From Mycolicibacterium hassiacum DSM 44199 (GTDB lineage Bacteria; Actinomycetota; Actinomycetes; Mycobacteriales; Mycobacteriaceae), in NCBI RefSeq assembly GCF_900603025.1, contig NZ_LR026975.1:3224001-3288000 (forward strand): 64,000 nt of DNA. The letters are read 5' to 3'. The position numbers and the translations under genes were made by a program. The stretch's first letter is position 1; each line of letters begins with the position of its first letter. This document shows positions 15,283 to 24,159 of this stretch, one piece after another. The notes under the pieces were generated by a model that saw only the letters and a program-made list of their open reading frames with translations, did no database searches and had not been told where the DNA came from.

Positions 15283-16743
15283 ATGACCTCGACGCTCGAC
15301 ACCACCCGGCCCGAAGTCACACTGCGCATCGGCGCCGAGAAACGGCGCGCCGGATCCGGCGGCACCTTCCAGCACATCGACCCGTGCACCGGGGCCCCGG
15401 ACGCCGAGCTCCCGCTGGCGGGCCCGGCCGAGGTCGACGACGCCGTCAAGACCGCCCACGACGCATTCAAGAGCTGGCGCCGGACGAATCCCACTGAGCG
15501 CCGCCGCGTGCTCATGCGGCTGGCGGACCTGATCGAACAGCACACCGACGAGTTCATCCGGTACGGAACCTTCGACAACGGCACCCCGGTCGGACTGGTG
15601 GGCGGGCTGGTGGCGATGTCGGTGGAGTGGACCCGCTACTACGCCGGCTGGGCCGACAAGATCACCAGTGAGGTCTCCGGAACCTTCGGTACGACAGGTG
15701 AATTCAGCTATACCCTGAGCCAGCCCTACGGCGTCATCGGGGTCATCATCACCTGGAACGGCCCGCTGATCTCCCTGGCGATGAAGGTGCCCGCGGCGCT
15801 GGCCGCCGGCAACACGGTGGTGGTCAAGCCGTCCGAACTCACGCCGTTCAGCGCGATGTTGTTCGCCGACCTGGCGGCCGAGGCCGGAATCCCCGACGGG
15901 GTCATCAACATCGTTCCCGGTTCGGGTGAGGCGGGCGCCGCGCTGGTCGCCCATCCGCTGGTCAAGAAGGTCACCTTCACCGGAGGGCCCGACACCGCGC
16001 GCAAGATCCTGGCAGCGTGCGCCGAGCACATCAAACCCTCGGTGATGGAGCTGGGCGGCAAGAGCGGCAACATCATCTTCGCAGACGCCGATCTCGACCT
16101 CGCCTGCAGCGTGGGCACACTGATGTCGGTCGGCATGATGAGCGGCCAGGGCTGCGCGCTGCCGACTCGGATGATCGTGGCCCGGCCGATCTACGACGAG
16201 GTGCTCTCCCGCGTGTCCGCGATAGCACCGGTGATCAAGGTGGGCGACCCGTTCGAACCCGACACCATCGGTGGCCCTCTGGTCAACGAAGCGGCGCTGG
16301 CCCGCGTGCTCGGCATGATCCAACGCGCCCACACCGACGGCGCACGACTGGTCACCGGGGGGCAACGCCTCGGCGGCGACCTCGCCAACGGCTACTTCCT
16401 GCAACCCACCGTCTTCGCCGATGTCGACCCGTACTGCGAGCTCGCCCAGAAGGAGGTCTTCGGACCGGTGCTGGCCATAACCCCGTTCGACACCGAGGAA
16501 CAGGCTATCGAGATCGCCAACTGCACACCCTATGGGTTATCCGGCTACGTCTTCACCAACGATCTCAAGCGGGCGCACCGGGTGGCCGAGCAGATGGAGA
16601 CCGGTGAGGTGCTGATCAACGGCGCCGCCCCGCTGACCGTGCACCGCCCGTTCGGCGGATTCGGTATCAGCGGTATGGGCAAGGAGGGCGGCCGCGAAGG
16701 ACTCACCGAATTCCTGCGCACCAAGAGCGTCAGCATCGGGTGA
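15283..16743 (+). CDS. Aldehyde dehydrogenase
   Basis: A 486-residue NAD(P)-dependent aldehyde dehydrogenase. Visible landmarks are the cofactor segment VIITWNGPLISLAMKVPAAL, the glutamate motif VMELGGKSGNIIF, the catalytic cysteine in SGQGCALPTRM and the C-terminal FGGFGISGMGKEGGREGLTE. Length and motifs are complete. It would oxidise an aldehyde released by the upstream aldolase-like thiolase/DUF35 pair to the acid. The start has AAGGGAG upstream and follows the SDR by 17 bases. The remnant at 4173-4391 comes from a related gene. Confidence 0.93.
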   Translation: MTSTLDTTRPEVTLRIGAEKRRAGSGGTFQHIDPCTGAPDAELPLAGPAEVDDAVKTAHDAFKSWRRTNPTERRRVLMRLADLIEQHTDEFIRYGTFDNGTPVGLVGGLVAMSVEWTRYYAGWADKITSEVSGTFGTTGEFSYTLSQPYGVIGVIITWNGPLISLAMKVPAALAAGNTVVVKPSELTPFSAMLFADLAAEAGIPDGVINIVPGSGEAGAALVAHPLVKKVTFTGGPDTARKILAACAEHIKPSVMELGGKSGNIIFADADLDLACSVGTLMSVGMMSGQGCALPTRMIVARPIYDEVLSRVSAIAPVIKVGDPFEPDTIGGPLVNEAALARVLGMIQRAHTDGARLVTGGQRLGGDLANGYFLQPTVFADVDPYCELAQKEVFGPVLAITPFDTEEQAIEIANCTPYGLSGYVFTNDLKRAHRVAEQMETGEVLINGAAPLTVHRPFGGFGISGMGKEGGREGLTEFLRTKSVSIG

Positions 16744-16752
16744 GGCCGGTCG

Positions 16753-17223
16753 ATGACAGGAGATGCCGTCGGCGTCGACCCCGGTGCAGTGGGCCTCCTC
16801 GACGGTGCCCGCACCGCACCGGTGTCCCCGGTCCGGAATCTCGACGCGTCGATTTGTTGGTGCTCAGCGGTTTTCGGATGTGAACCGCTCAGCGCCGGTT
16901 CCGATACCGGCTCCGTTGCGGTCCGGACGCGGTGCGCGGTCTACCACCTTGCCGGGCCGTGGATCCTCCTGAGCGAAAAGACCGCTGACGCAACACTGCC
17001 CGGCCGGGATGCGGCGAGACCGGTGTTCCTCACACCGCGGCGGATCGCTGAGATTTGCCGCGAGCCGACGCGACGTGGTGTGCGGTTCCCGGGGGATGAG
17101 ACGCTCGAGGGCCTTCCCGCCGACACCGACGGTGTGCGCAGCGGCCGTGACACCGAATTCGTCTGGCTCGGTGCTCCCGACGGGAACCGGTTCGAGTTCT
17201 GCCGCGTGTTGGAGCCGAGTTGA
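16753..17223 (+). CDS. VOC (glyoxalase-like) family protein
   Basis: A 156-residue protein with the features of a single vicinal-oxygen-chelate domain: PVSPVRNLDASICWCSAVFG at the start of the first module, and EFVWLGAPDGNRFEFCRV at the end of the second, where PDGNRFEF is a typical VOC terminal strand. Several ligand positions are unusual (no clear histidine in the first strand), so it may be divergent or inactive. It starts nine bases after the aldehyde dehydrogenase stop. The next frame opens at a TTG overlapping its own stop. Confidence 0.6.
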   Translation: MTGDAVGVDPGAVGLLDGARTAPVSPVRNLDASICWCSAVFGCEPLSAGSDTGSVAVRTRCAVYHLAGPWILLSEKTADATLPGRDAARPVFLTPRRIAEICREPTRRGVRFPGDETLEGLPADTDGVRSGRDTEFVWLGAPDGNRFEFCRVLEPS

Positions 17224-18264
17224 CCGTGGGCCGATCACGCGCACCCGACCGCGATCCGTCGGCCCCGCCACCGGACTGGATCCACCCGCTACACGGTGTT
17301 CACGCCCCGACCCGGGAGACTCCGCCCCGCCGGCCCGGCTCGGTGCGGCGCACGAGTTCTATTGACATGACGCGCGATCCAGGCTCGCTGGATCCGGTCT
17401 ATCTGCGCGGCCGGGCACGAGACCTGTATACCGCGCCGGACACCATTGCGAAGGTTCTCGCCACCGCGGCGCTGACGGCCACCGTGGACATGGTTCCCCA
17501 GGTCGTGCAACACCTCGACGTCGACCCGCCGGTACCCGGCCTGCATCTTGTGGGGGCCCGGCGATGAGCGGATTCCGCAACACGGTCGACAAGGTCGCGC
17601 CCGAACTTCGCGCCCGGCGCGATCTGCGCTACACGCTGCTCGACGACGTCCCGGTCGCCACCCTGATCTCCGGTCATGCGCTGGCCGCGTCCGGGGTGCT
17701 GGGCAAGGCCTCCACCGGCGGGTATCTTCCGGTGGCCGACCAGTGTGCGGGCTTCGTCACCGGCGGCCTGCTGATGTCGAGCTTCGCCCGAGATGAGCCG
17801 ACGGTCGTGACGGGCCCGACAGCGCCGGACCTGCGCGATCCGGCCGACCCGTGGTGCTGGCACGACATGGCGGAACTCCCGGTCCACGGCATGCGCCGGT
17901 GTCGCCGCCTGGACGTCTCACCTGTCGACGACGGCCGGACCGTGTTGATCGACGCGATGTTTCGGGACACTTACGAACGCGCCGACGGAGTCGAGACGAT
18001 CATCCACGAGTACACCCTCGACGCCGCGGTCGAACCGGTATCCGGCGTGATCCTCCGTTCGGAGGCCACTCCGCGGGTGCTGCCCTGGCAGGAGTGCCCG
18101 GGCGCGTCGCCAGCGCGCGCCGGATCACCGGCATGCGACTCGACGAGTTGCACGGCCGAGTGCGCAACGAACTGCACGGCACCACGACCTGCACCCACCT
18201 CAACGACCTGCTGCGCAGCATCGCCGACGCCGCAGCCCTTATCCCTGTCCTGCCCACCGAATAG
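17220..18264 (+). pseudogene. DUF2889 protein gene, broken by two frameshifts
   Basis: Three successive frames together read as one DUF2889-type protein. Piece 1 (17220-17567, TTG or an internal ATG at 17367) gives PPRRPGSVRRTSSIDMTRDP to VGARR. Piece 2 (ATG 17564) gives SGFRNTVDKVAPEL, LLDDVPVATLISGHALAAS, HGMRRCRRLDVSPVDDGR and ATPRVLPWQECPG. Piece 3 resumes near 18095 with ASARRITGMRLDELHGRVRN and GTTTCTHLNDLLRSIADAAA, stopping at 18264. Both joins correspond to loss of one base. The first could also be real ATGA coupling of two subunits, but the second cuts through a conserved region. DUF2889 has no established function. Confidence 0.7.
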
Positions 18265-18282
18265 CACCAGAACGGAGGAACA

Positions 18283-19239
18283 ATGCCGCTTTCGCTGACG
18301 TTCGATGTCTCCGATGCCATCGGCAGCGGCGAACACCTCACCCAGGCGGCCTGGGCATTTCTACCCGAGATTCCCGCGAAGGCGCCTGCCGTCCTGGTGT
18401 GTCTGGCCGGCGGCCTCTACGACAAGCACTACTGGCACATGGAGATTCCCGGTTATCCCGGCTACAGCTTCGGCGAGCACATGGCGAACGCGGGCTACAT
18501 CGTCATCGCGGTCGACCATCTCGGTGTCGGCGAGAGCACCGATCCGGTGTCGTCGGGAGAGCTCGGCCTGGAGTTGCTCGCCACCGGAGATGCCGAGGTC
18601 GTCCGGCAGATACGTTCGAAGGCGGCCGCGGGCACACTGATCGGGGGGCTCGCGCCGGTGAGTCTGCCCGTTGTCGGGGTCGGCCACTCGATGGGAGCTT
18701 GTCTGACCACGATGGTGCAGGCCCGCTACACCGTCTACGACGCCGTGGCTCTCCTCGGATACGGCGTGCAGATCACGAACGTCTACGAACAGGATGCCGA
18801 CGCCGAGGACCTGGAGGCCCGGGTGCAGCAGACCATGCAGGCCGCGCGACAACTGTCGGGAGTTGAACCCGGTGACACCCACATGATCGCGCCGCCGCGC
18901 GACTACCTGAAGAACATGTTCTACGCCGGCGAGGTCCCCCAGGAAGTGATCGACGCCGACACTGCGGTGCAGAGCCGGGTACCGGTACGGGCGGTCGCCG
19001 AGGTCACCACCCCTGGATTCGTCGAGAAGTACACCCCACAGGTGACCGTTCCGGTGTTTCTGGCCTTCGGCGCCGCCATCGACGTCTCACCGAACCCCTA
19101 TGCCGAACCCGCCAACTACACCGGTTCCCCGGACGTGACGCTGCACCTGGTGCCGAAGTCGGGGCATTGCCACAACTTCGCCAGCCATCGTGGCGCGCTG
19201 TGGGACCGCATCGCGAAATGGGCGCCGACGGTCGTGTGA
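18283..19239 (+). CDS. Alpha/beta hydrolase
   Basis: A 318-residue alpha/beta-hydrolase-fold protein. The nucleophile elbow is GVGHSMGACLT (GHSMG, serine near residue 136). An HLGVGES stretch follows strand 4, and the catalytic histidine is probably in PKSGHCHNFASHRGA near the C terminus. There is no signal peptide. It could be an ester, lactone or C-C bond hydrolase acting on a ring-opened intermediate; the sequence does not discriminate. The start has GGAGGAA five bases upstream. It lies between two decayed genes but is itself intact. Confidence 0.85.
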   Translation: MPLSLTFDVSDAIGSGEHLTQAAWAFLPEIPAKAPAVLVCLAGGLYDKHYWHMEIPGYPGYSFGEHMANAGYIVIAVDHLGVGESTDPVSSGELGLELLATGDAEVVRQIRSKAAAGTLIGGLAPVSLPVVGVGHSMGACLTTMVQARYTVYDAVALLGYGVQITNVYEQDADAEDLEARVQQTMQAARQLSGVEPGDTHMIAPPRDYLKNMFYAGEVPQEVIDADTAVQSRVPVRAVAEVTTPGFVEKYTPQVTVPVFLAFGAAIDVSPNPYAEPANYTGSPDVTLHLVPKSGHCHNFASHRGALWDRIAKWAPTVV

Positions 19240-19240
19240 C

Positions 19241-19561
19241 GCGGCGTCGGCATCAACATCAACCGGATGCTCGACGGGTTGCGCGCGACGACGATGGGCG
19301 CGTTCACCCCGATCGATGACACGCACAGTCGGGCTTCATCACGGTCTGGGTGGCCAAGCGCGACCCGAACAGCGACGAGCCGGACCGTTTCGCCCGGGCC
19401 ATAGCCGAGGCCGACAAGCGGAAGTTGTTCGGCCCGAACGCCGATCGCCGGATCTGGAGAACCAGCGCTACCGGGAACACCCGCTGGCGGTCGGGTACGA
19501 GGCGAAATACACCCGCGCGTTTCGCCGGTGGGCGCGGCAGTTCTACCCACAACAGCGGTGA
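19241..19561 (+). pseudogene. Rieske oxygenase remnant (3' end only)
   Basis: No intact frame exists here, but three frames read in order match the C-terminal third of Rieske oxygenases such as the one at 55708-56736. They are GVGININRMLDGLRATTMGA with FTPIDDTHS (19243 on), then GFITVWVAKRDPNSDEP and ADKRKLFGPNADRRIW, then ENQRYREHPLAVGYEAKYTR and AFRRWARQFYPQQR to a stop at 19561. The order PIDDTHS, RIW, QRY, RRWARQFYP is diagnostic. The Rieske and iron-binding parts are missing, and two single-base shifts break what remains. Confidence 0.75.
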
Positions 19562-19640
19562 GTTCCGCCAATATCTCTGCGCGTCAGGGAAGTTCACTCG
19601 CCGCTGCCTGCCCCCCGGACAAGAGTGATAGGTTGCGATC

Positions 19641-20645
19641 GTGGCAGCGAAACTGGTGATCGGCGCGAGCGGCTTCCTCGGGTCGCATGTGACACGCCAA
19701 CTCATCGACCGTGGTGACCGGGTACGGGTCATGGTGCGGCGCACCAGTTCCACCAAGGCCATCGAGGATCTCGACGTCGAGTACCACTACGGCGACATCT
19801 TCGACGACGCCGCACTGCGCACCGCCATGGACGGCGTGGACGACGTGTTCTACTGCGTCGTGGACACCCGGGCCTGGCTGCGCGATCCGACACCGCTGTT
19901 CCGCACGAATGTCGACGGTCTACGCCACGTCCTGGACGCTGCGGTCGGCGCGAACCTGCACCGGTTCGTGTTCACCAGCACCATCGGCACCATCGGGATC
20001 CGCCACGACGGACAGCCGGCCACCGAAGCCGACGCCATGAACTGGGCCGACGCCGGCGGCGGCTACATCAAATCCCGCGTCGCCGCCGAGGAACTGGTCA
20101 TGCGCTACGCGGCCGAACGCGATCTGCCCGCGGTGGCGATGTGCGTCTCGAACACCTACGGTCCCGGGGATTACGGTCGGACACCGCACGGTTCCCTGCT
20201 CGCCGCTGCGGCCGTCGGCAAGATGCCGGTGTACGTCAAGGGGATCGCCAACGAAGTGGTCGGCATCGAGGATGCCGCGGCGGCCATGCTGCTGGCGGCC
20301 GAGAAGGGCCGCCCCGGCGAGCGCTACATCATCTCCGAACGGTTCATGACGGCACGCGAGCTGTACACCACCGCAGCCGAATACGGCGGGGTCCGGCCGC
20401 CCCGATTCGGGATTCCGTTGGCGGCGGCCTACGCCGCCGGATATCTCGGCGACGCGGCGGCCGCACTCCTCCGCCGCGACATGCTGCTGACCAGCCTCTC
20501 CGTCCGCTTGCTGCACATCATGTCCCCGCTCGACCACAGCAAGGCGGTACGCGAACTCGGCTGGCAACCGAAACCCATTCACGAGTCGATCCGCAAAGCG
20601 GTGGAGTTCTACCAGGCGCGGTTGGCCAAGCAGCCGACACGCTGA
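19641..20645 (+). CDS. NAD-dependent epimerase/dehydratase or ketoreductase (extended SDR)
   Basis: A 334-residue extended SDR related to 3-beta-hydroxysteroid dehydrogenase/dihydroflavonol-reductase proteins. It has the N-terminal cofactor motif IGASGFLGSHV, FTSTIGTIG with the active-site serine/threonine, and GYIKSRVAAEE where YxxxK is expected. The lysine is replaced by arginine (Y142, R146). NTYGPGDYG and WQPKPIHESIRKAVEFY are typical C-terminal features. It probably reduces or oxidises a keto/hydroxy group of a large substrate, unless the K-to-R change impairs it. GTG at 19641 is the likely start. It ends the + cluster and converges on the phosphotransferase gene. Confidence 0.82.
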   Translation: MAAKLVIGASGFLGSHVTRQLIDRGDRVRVMVRRTSSTKAIEDLDVEYHYGDIFDDAALRTAMDGVDDVFYCVVDTRAWLRDPTPLFRTNVDGLRHVLDAAVGANLHRFVFTSTIGTIGIRHDGQPATEADAMNWADAGGGYIKSRVAAEELVMRYAAERDLPAVAMCVSNTYGPGDYGRTPHGSLLAAAAVGKMPVYVKGIANEVVGIEDAAAAMLLAAEKGRPGERYIISERFMTARELYTTAAEYGGVRPPRFGIPLAAAYAAGYLGDAAAALLRRDMLLTSLSVRLLHIMSPLDHSKAVRELGWQPKPIHESIRKAVEFYQARLAKQPTR

Positions 20646-20696
20646 CCGGCGGCGAGAAGGCGACATGGAACGGAGGCCGGCCCCTGGGCCCACCCG

Positions 20697-22070
20697 CTAC
20701 GGATTGCGAACCGGGTACTCGGTGAACGGTTGACAGACGTGGTGGGCGACCATCGCCGATCCCGGTGGCCCCAAGGTGGCCTTGTGCCGGAGCAGTCGGC
20801 GGTAGAACAGCCGGCACAGTTCCTCGTCGTGGCGCCCGTCGTCGTCGAGCACGAACTGTTCTAAGGCCGCGTCGCCGTCCTGCCAGTTCCGCGGCCGGTA
20901 TCCGAGCAGGGGGACGAGATCGTCGAGGTCGGCGTTCTCGATCGCGGCCCCGATCTCGCTCTCGCGCTGCAGGTAGCGCGCGAGGCGGAAGGCCACCCGC
21001 AGCCGGTACCGCGTGTAGTCGTCATCGACGACGGTGTTGCGCAGCATCCCGATCAGCTGCCGGTGCGCCACCGCCGCCCGGGACGGCGCCGCATCCGGCA
21101 GCTCGGGTGCCTCGAGTTCGATGCCGAGCCGTTCGGCCAGCGCCTCGATCGCATGCAGGTTCGTCTCGCTGCACCAGTGCAGGTTCGTCATGTAGTCCGA
21201 GTCCGGGGACGGATCGTTGAGCGAGTTGCGGAACGCCAGCTCGTTGGACAGGGTGAAGGCGATGTGGTGCAACTGCACGGCGTCGATGTCGACGGGGTAT
21301 CCGCCGGCACGCTCGTACTCCTCGTAGAGCTTGTTGAAATCGCCGAAATGCAGGACCGTGTCTCGCATCCGGGGTGCGGCGAGATCCATCATCGGATCCC
21401 CGATGTGCCCGATCTCGACATCGAGCAGGGCGATGAGCCGGCCGTCCTTCTGATGCAGCTGACCGGAGTCCCAGACGATCGCCGACTCGCGGCCACGGCT
21501 GTCCACCGGATTGCGTTTGAGCCAGCCGAGCATGAACTCGAGCAGTGGGTTCGGCGCGTTCTTGCCGGCGCGCCAGACCTCTTCGAAGCGCCGCATTCCC
21601 AGCCGCCCCGACTCGGCCGGTGTGGGGGCCCGCTCGATGCCGGCCTCGATGAACGGTTCCAGCGGCAGGCGGTGCAGCCTCGCCAGCTCCGCCATGTAAT
21701 CCCGCATCACCGCGTCGCGCTGCTCGGTGGTGAGCCCCTCGAAGTCGGGCCTGCCCTCGGCATGGTCCATGACGTAGGCGGTCAGCTCATCGATCCACCC
21801 GTACACCCTCGGCACCCGGATGCCCTGTTCGTGCATAACCCGCTGGAACGACATCTCGTGCCGTAGCGGAAACTGCAGGGGAATCCCGGCGCCGCGCTCG
21901 CCGCGCACCACCAACGCGAGATTCTCGCCGTCCCGGTCGACGTCGACGAACCACGTGGGCCGCCAGCGCGCCTGCCGCTCGAGCGCGGTCACCCGGCCAC
22001 CCAGTTCCCGTTCCACCCATTCGACGACGACGGTCGTCTCCGCCGAATCCTCCTGTGTGACAACAGTCAT
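20697..22070 (-). CDS. Phosphotransferase (APH/ECOD kinase-like) family protein
   Basis: A 457-residue protein of the aminoglycoside-phosphotransferase/acyl-CoA-dehydrogenase-10-like kinase family. The Brenner loop is altered (VWDSGQLHQKDGR in place of HGD), while the metal-binding LLDVEIGHIGDPMMDLA is kept. ATP-binding strands are near residues 30-75. Relatives in actinobacteria sit in lipid-catabolic operons and may phosphorylate hydroxyacyl-CoA. ATG at 22070 follows AGGAGG by six bases and overlaps the cupin stop (TGATG). It is the last gene of the seven-gene minus operon. Confidence 0.8.
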   Translation of the reverse strand: MTVVTQEDSAETTVVVEWVERELGGRVTALERQARWRPTWFVDVDRDGENLALVVRGERGAGIPLQFPLRHEMSFQRVMHEQGIRVPRVYGWIDELTAYVMDHAEGRPDFEGLTTEQRDAVMRDYMAELARLHRLPLEPFIEAGIERAPTPAESGRLGMRRFEEVWRAGKNAPNPLLEFMLGWLKRNPVDSRGRESAIVWDSGQLHQKDGRLIALLDVEIGHIGDPMMDLAAPRMRDTVLHFGDFNKLYEEYERAGGYPVDIDAVQLHHIAFTLSNELAFRNSLNDPSPDSDYMTNLHWCSETNLHAIEALAERLGIELEAPELPDAAPSRAAVAHRQLIGMLRNTVVDDDYTRYRLRVAFRLARYLQRESEIGAAIENADLDDLVPLLGYRPRNWQDGDAALEQFVLDDDGRHDEELCRLFYRRLLRHKATLGPPGSAMVAHHVCQPFTEYPVRNP

Positions 22071-22612
22071 CAACTTCCTCCTGGAACGTTTTCAGGGTGG
22101 TAGCCGTCGGGCAGGCCGACGAGGACGGTCGCGATGACGCAGCCGCGCGGGCCCGCATGCCAACAATGGCGCACGCCCCCGACGACGACCGCATCGCCGG
22201 CCGACAGGTCGACCGATCCGGTCTCCAGACCCAGCCGCACCTCGCCGGCGAGGACGATTCCGTAGTCGACCGTGGCGGTCTTGTGCATGGGCACCTCGAG
22301 GTCGGGACCCATCTCGGTGACGATCCACTTGGTGGCACCGGGCGGCGCGGCGAACGAGGCGTCCGTCGGTGGCCTGGCGTCAACGGACGGTGGCGTCGGG
22401 ACGGCGTCGAACGACCACAGCAGGTGGACGACGGCCTCCCCGGGCTGCAGCTGCGACCCTTGCCATCCCCCGGTGAGCACCTGCGGCAGCGCGCCCGGGG
22501 CCTGGTGCACCACGGTCTCCGGGCGGCCGTCGGACAGCACCTTTGACCGGCCGTCGTCCCCGGTGCCCGCCACCACTCTGCGCATCCGCCGTCCTCCCGC
22601 CGAATCTGTCAT
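22070..22612 (-). CDS. Cupin domain protein
   Basis: A 180-residue protein with one cupin barrel in its second half. MHKTATVDYGIVLAGEVRL resembles cupin motif 1 and GDAVVVGGVRHCWHAGPRG motif 2, with histidines that could bind a metal. The N-terminal half holds a strand-rich region (QPGEAVVHLLWSFDAVPTPP). Cupins of this type occur as isomerases, dioxygenase-like proteins or sensors; the exact role is unknown. The start overlaps the stop of the DUF35 gene (ATGA) and its stop overlaps the phosphotransferase start. Confidence 0.82.
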   Translation of the reverse strand: MTDSAGGRRMRRVVAGTGDDGRSKVLSDGRPETVVHQAPGALPQVLTGGWQGSQLQPGEAVVHLLWSFDAVPTPPSVDARPPTDASFAAPPGATKWIVTEMGPDLEVPMHKTATVDYGIVLAGEVRLGLETGSVDLSAGDAVVVGGVRHCWHAGPRGCVIATVLVGLPDGYHPENVPGGS

Positions 22613-23013
22613 TCGCACAAGACGAATTCCGGTATCCGGAAACCACCCAGCTCGGCGATGCGCAACCGCACCCGTGCCCCGATGCGGACCGCTGCGGGAT
22701 CGGCGTCGATCACGGCGTTGATGCGCAGCCCCGGCTGCTCGTCGAGTTCCACCAGCCCGATCACGTAGGGAGGCGTCCGGCCGGGAACCAGCGCCTGCCG
22801 CACGACGATGAAGCTGAAGATCGACCCGTTGCCGCTGACTTCCTCGAAATGCACCGGCCCGCCGGTGAATCTGCTGCGTTCCAGGGGCGGGTGAATCCAC
22901 CTTCCGGTGTCGTCACAGCGGCACAGCATGAGCTTGCCGTTCCTGAGTCCCTCCCAGAACGGGGCGGTGTCCGGATCGGGCACCGGAACGGGCGGTTGCT
23001 CTGCGGTGGTCAC
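22609..23013 (-). CDS. DUF35 OB-fold protein with degenerate zinc ribbon
   Basis: A 134-residue DUF35 protein, GTG start at 23013 overlapping the thiolase stop by four bases. The N-terminal segment LMLCRCDDTGRWIHPPLERS corresponds to the zinc ribbon but lacks the CxxC pairs, so zinc is probably not bound. The OB fold is intact (SIFSFIVVRQALVPGRTPPY, VIGLVELDEQPGLRINAVI). It is expected to bind acyl-CoA and partner the adjacent cysteine-free thiolase. Confidence 0.85.
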   Translation of the reverse strand: MTTAEQPPVPVPDPDTAPFWEGLRNGKLMLCRCDDTGRWIHPPLERSRFTGGPVHFEEVSGNGSIFSFIVVRQALVPGRTPPYVIGLVELDEQPGLRINAVIDADPAAVRIGARVRLRIAELGGFRIPEFVLCE

Positions 23014-24146
23014 GGCTTCTCCCGGCTGTAGATGTTCGCGCCGCCGTACGGTCCGCCGCCGGCGGTGACCAGCGCCAGCTGCGCGTCGACCACCTGGCGG
23101 ACTCCGGCGGCATGGCGCAACTGAAGTGCTGCCTCGTAGTGGTGGTTGAGGCCGTGTATGTAGCCTTCGGACAGCAGCCCACCGTGCGGGTTGACCACCA
23201 CATCGCCTCCGTAGGTAGCGCGCCCCGAGGCGAAGTACTCCCCCACGCCGCCCTTCTCGCAGAACCCGTAGCCCTCCATCGTGGCCATCACCGTGTAGGT
23301 GAAACAGTCGTACATGCACGCGACGTCCATGTCGGCCGGCCGCAGCCCGGTCCGCTGCCAGATCTTCGGCCCGACGGTGCGCGCGTACATCTCGGTCGGA
23401 TCGTCCCACTGCGTCCAACCCGCGCCGCTCTGCGAGTTCGCCGACCCCACCAGCCACACCGGATGCTGCCTGGTGTCGGCCGCGACATCCGCACCGGCCA
23501 GCAGGATCGCCACCGCGCCGTCGACCTCGGAGGTGCAGTCCAGCACCCGGAACGGTTCGTTGATCCAGCGGGAAGCCAGATAGTCGTCCATGGTCAGCGG
23601 TTCCCGGCGCAGTGCGTGCTCGTTCGGACCGGCGTGCTTCCGCTGGGTGATCGCGATGTGGCCGAGGTCCTCGCACGTCGACCCGTACTCGTGCTGGTGC
23701 CGGCGGGCCCACATGGCGAACCACTGCGGCGGAACCAGATACCCCGAGACGGTGTCGAACTGCTCGTGATCGGCAACCCGCATCGGTGCCGCGACGTGTC
23801 CGAACCGATGTCCGGAGCGGCCGTTGAGCGACCGGTACACCAGCACGGTCCGGCACATGCCGGCTTCGATCACCGCGGCCGCGGTGGCGATCTGATCGGC
23901 CACCAGGTTCCCGCCGCCGTACATCGCGTTGGCCCAGGCGAGTTCGTCGATGCCCAGCGCCCAGCCGACATCCATCGGCTGCGCGGAGTCGTTCACCATG
24001 TAGGTGCAGATACCGTCGATCTCGGCCGGCGACAGCCCGGCATCCTCGATCGCGTCACGGCACGCCTCGACCGCCATCGCCCGGGTGGTGCGTCCGGAGT
24101 CACGGGAGTAGGCGGTCCGGCCTATCCCGACGATCGCTGTGCTCAT
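23010..24146 (-). CDS. Thiolase-fold lipid-transfer protein (Ltp2-like), no nucleophilic Cys
   Basis: A 378-residue thiolase superfamily protein (AIVGIGRTAYSRDSGRTTRA). The nucleophile region reads ANAMYGGGNLVADQIATAAA, with glycines instead of the active cysteine. DVACMYDCFTYTVMATMEGY and NPHGGLLSEGYIHGLNHHYE are kept. It is the second cysteine-free thiolase in the window paired with a DUF35 gene and again suits a retro-aldolase for side-chain removal (inference from the Ltp2 family). It lies 13 bases downstream of the VOC gene. Confidence 0.87.
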   Translation of the reverse strand: MSTAIVGIGRTAYSRDSGRTTRAMAVEACRDAIEDAGLSPAEIDGICTYMVNDSAQPMDVGWALGIDELAWANAMYGGGNLVADQIATAAAVIEAGMCRTVLVYRSLNGRSGHRFGHVAAPMRVADHEQFDTVSGYLVPPQWFAMWARRHQHEYGSTCEDLGHIAITQRKHAGPNEHALRREPLTMDDYLASRWINEPFRVLDCTSEVDGAVAILLAGADVAADTRQHPVWLVGSANSQSGAGWTQWDDPTEMYARTVGPKIWQRTGLRPADMDVACMYDCFTYTVMATMEGYGFCEKGGVGEYFASGRATYGGDVVVNPHGGLLSEGYIHGLNHHYEAALQLRHAAGVRQVVDAQLALVTAGGGPYGGANIYSREKP

Positions 24147-24159
24147 AACGCCGTCCGAC

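Noticed and set aside
17367..17567. Separate 66-residue protein coupled to the next frame by ATGA
   Set aside because: The sequence reads as the N-terminal part of one DUF2889 protein. A second frame break further on favours one disrupted gene, though coupling of two subunits is not excluded.
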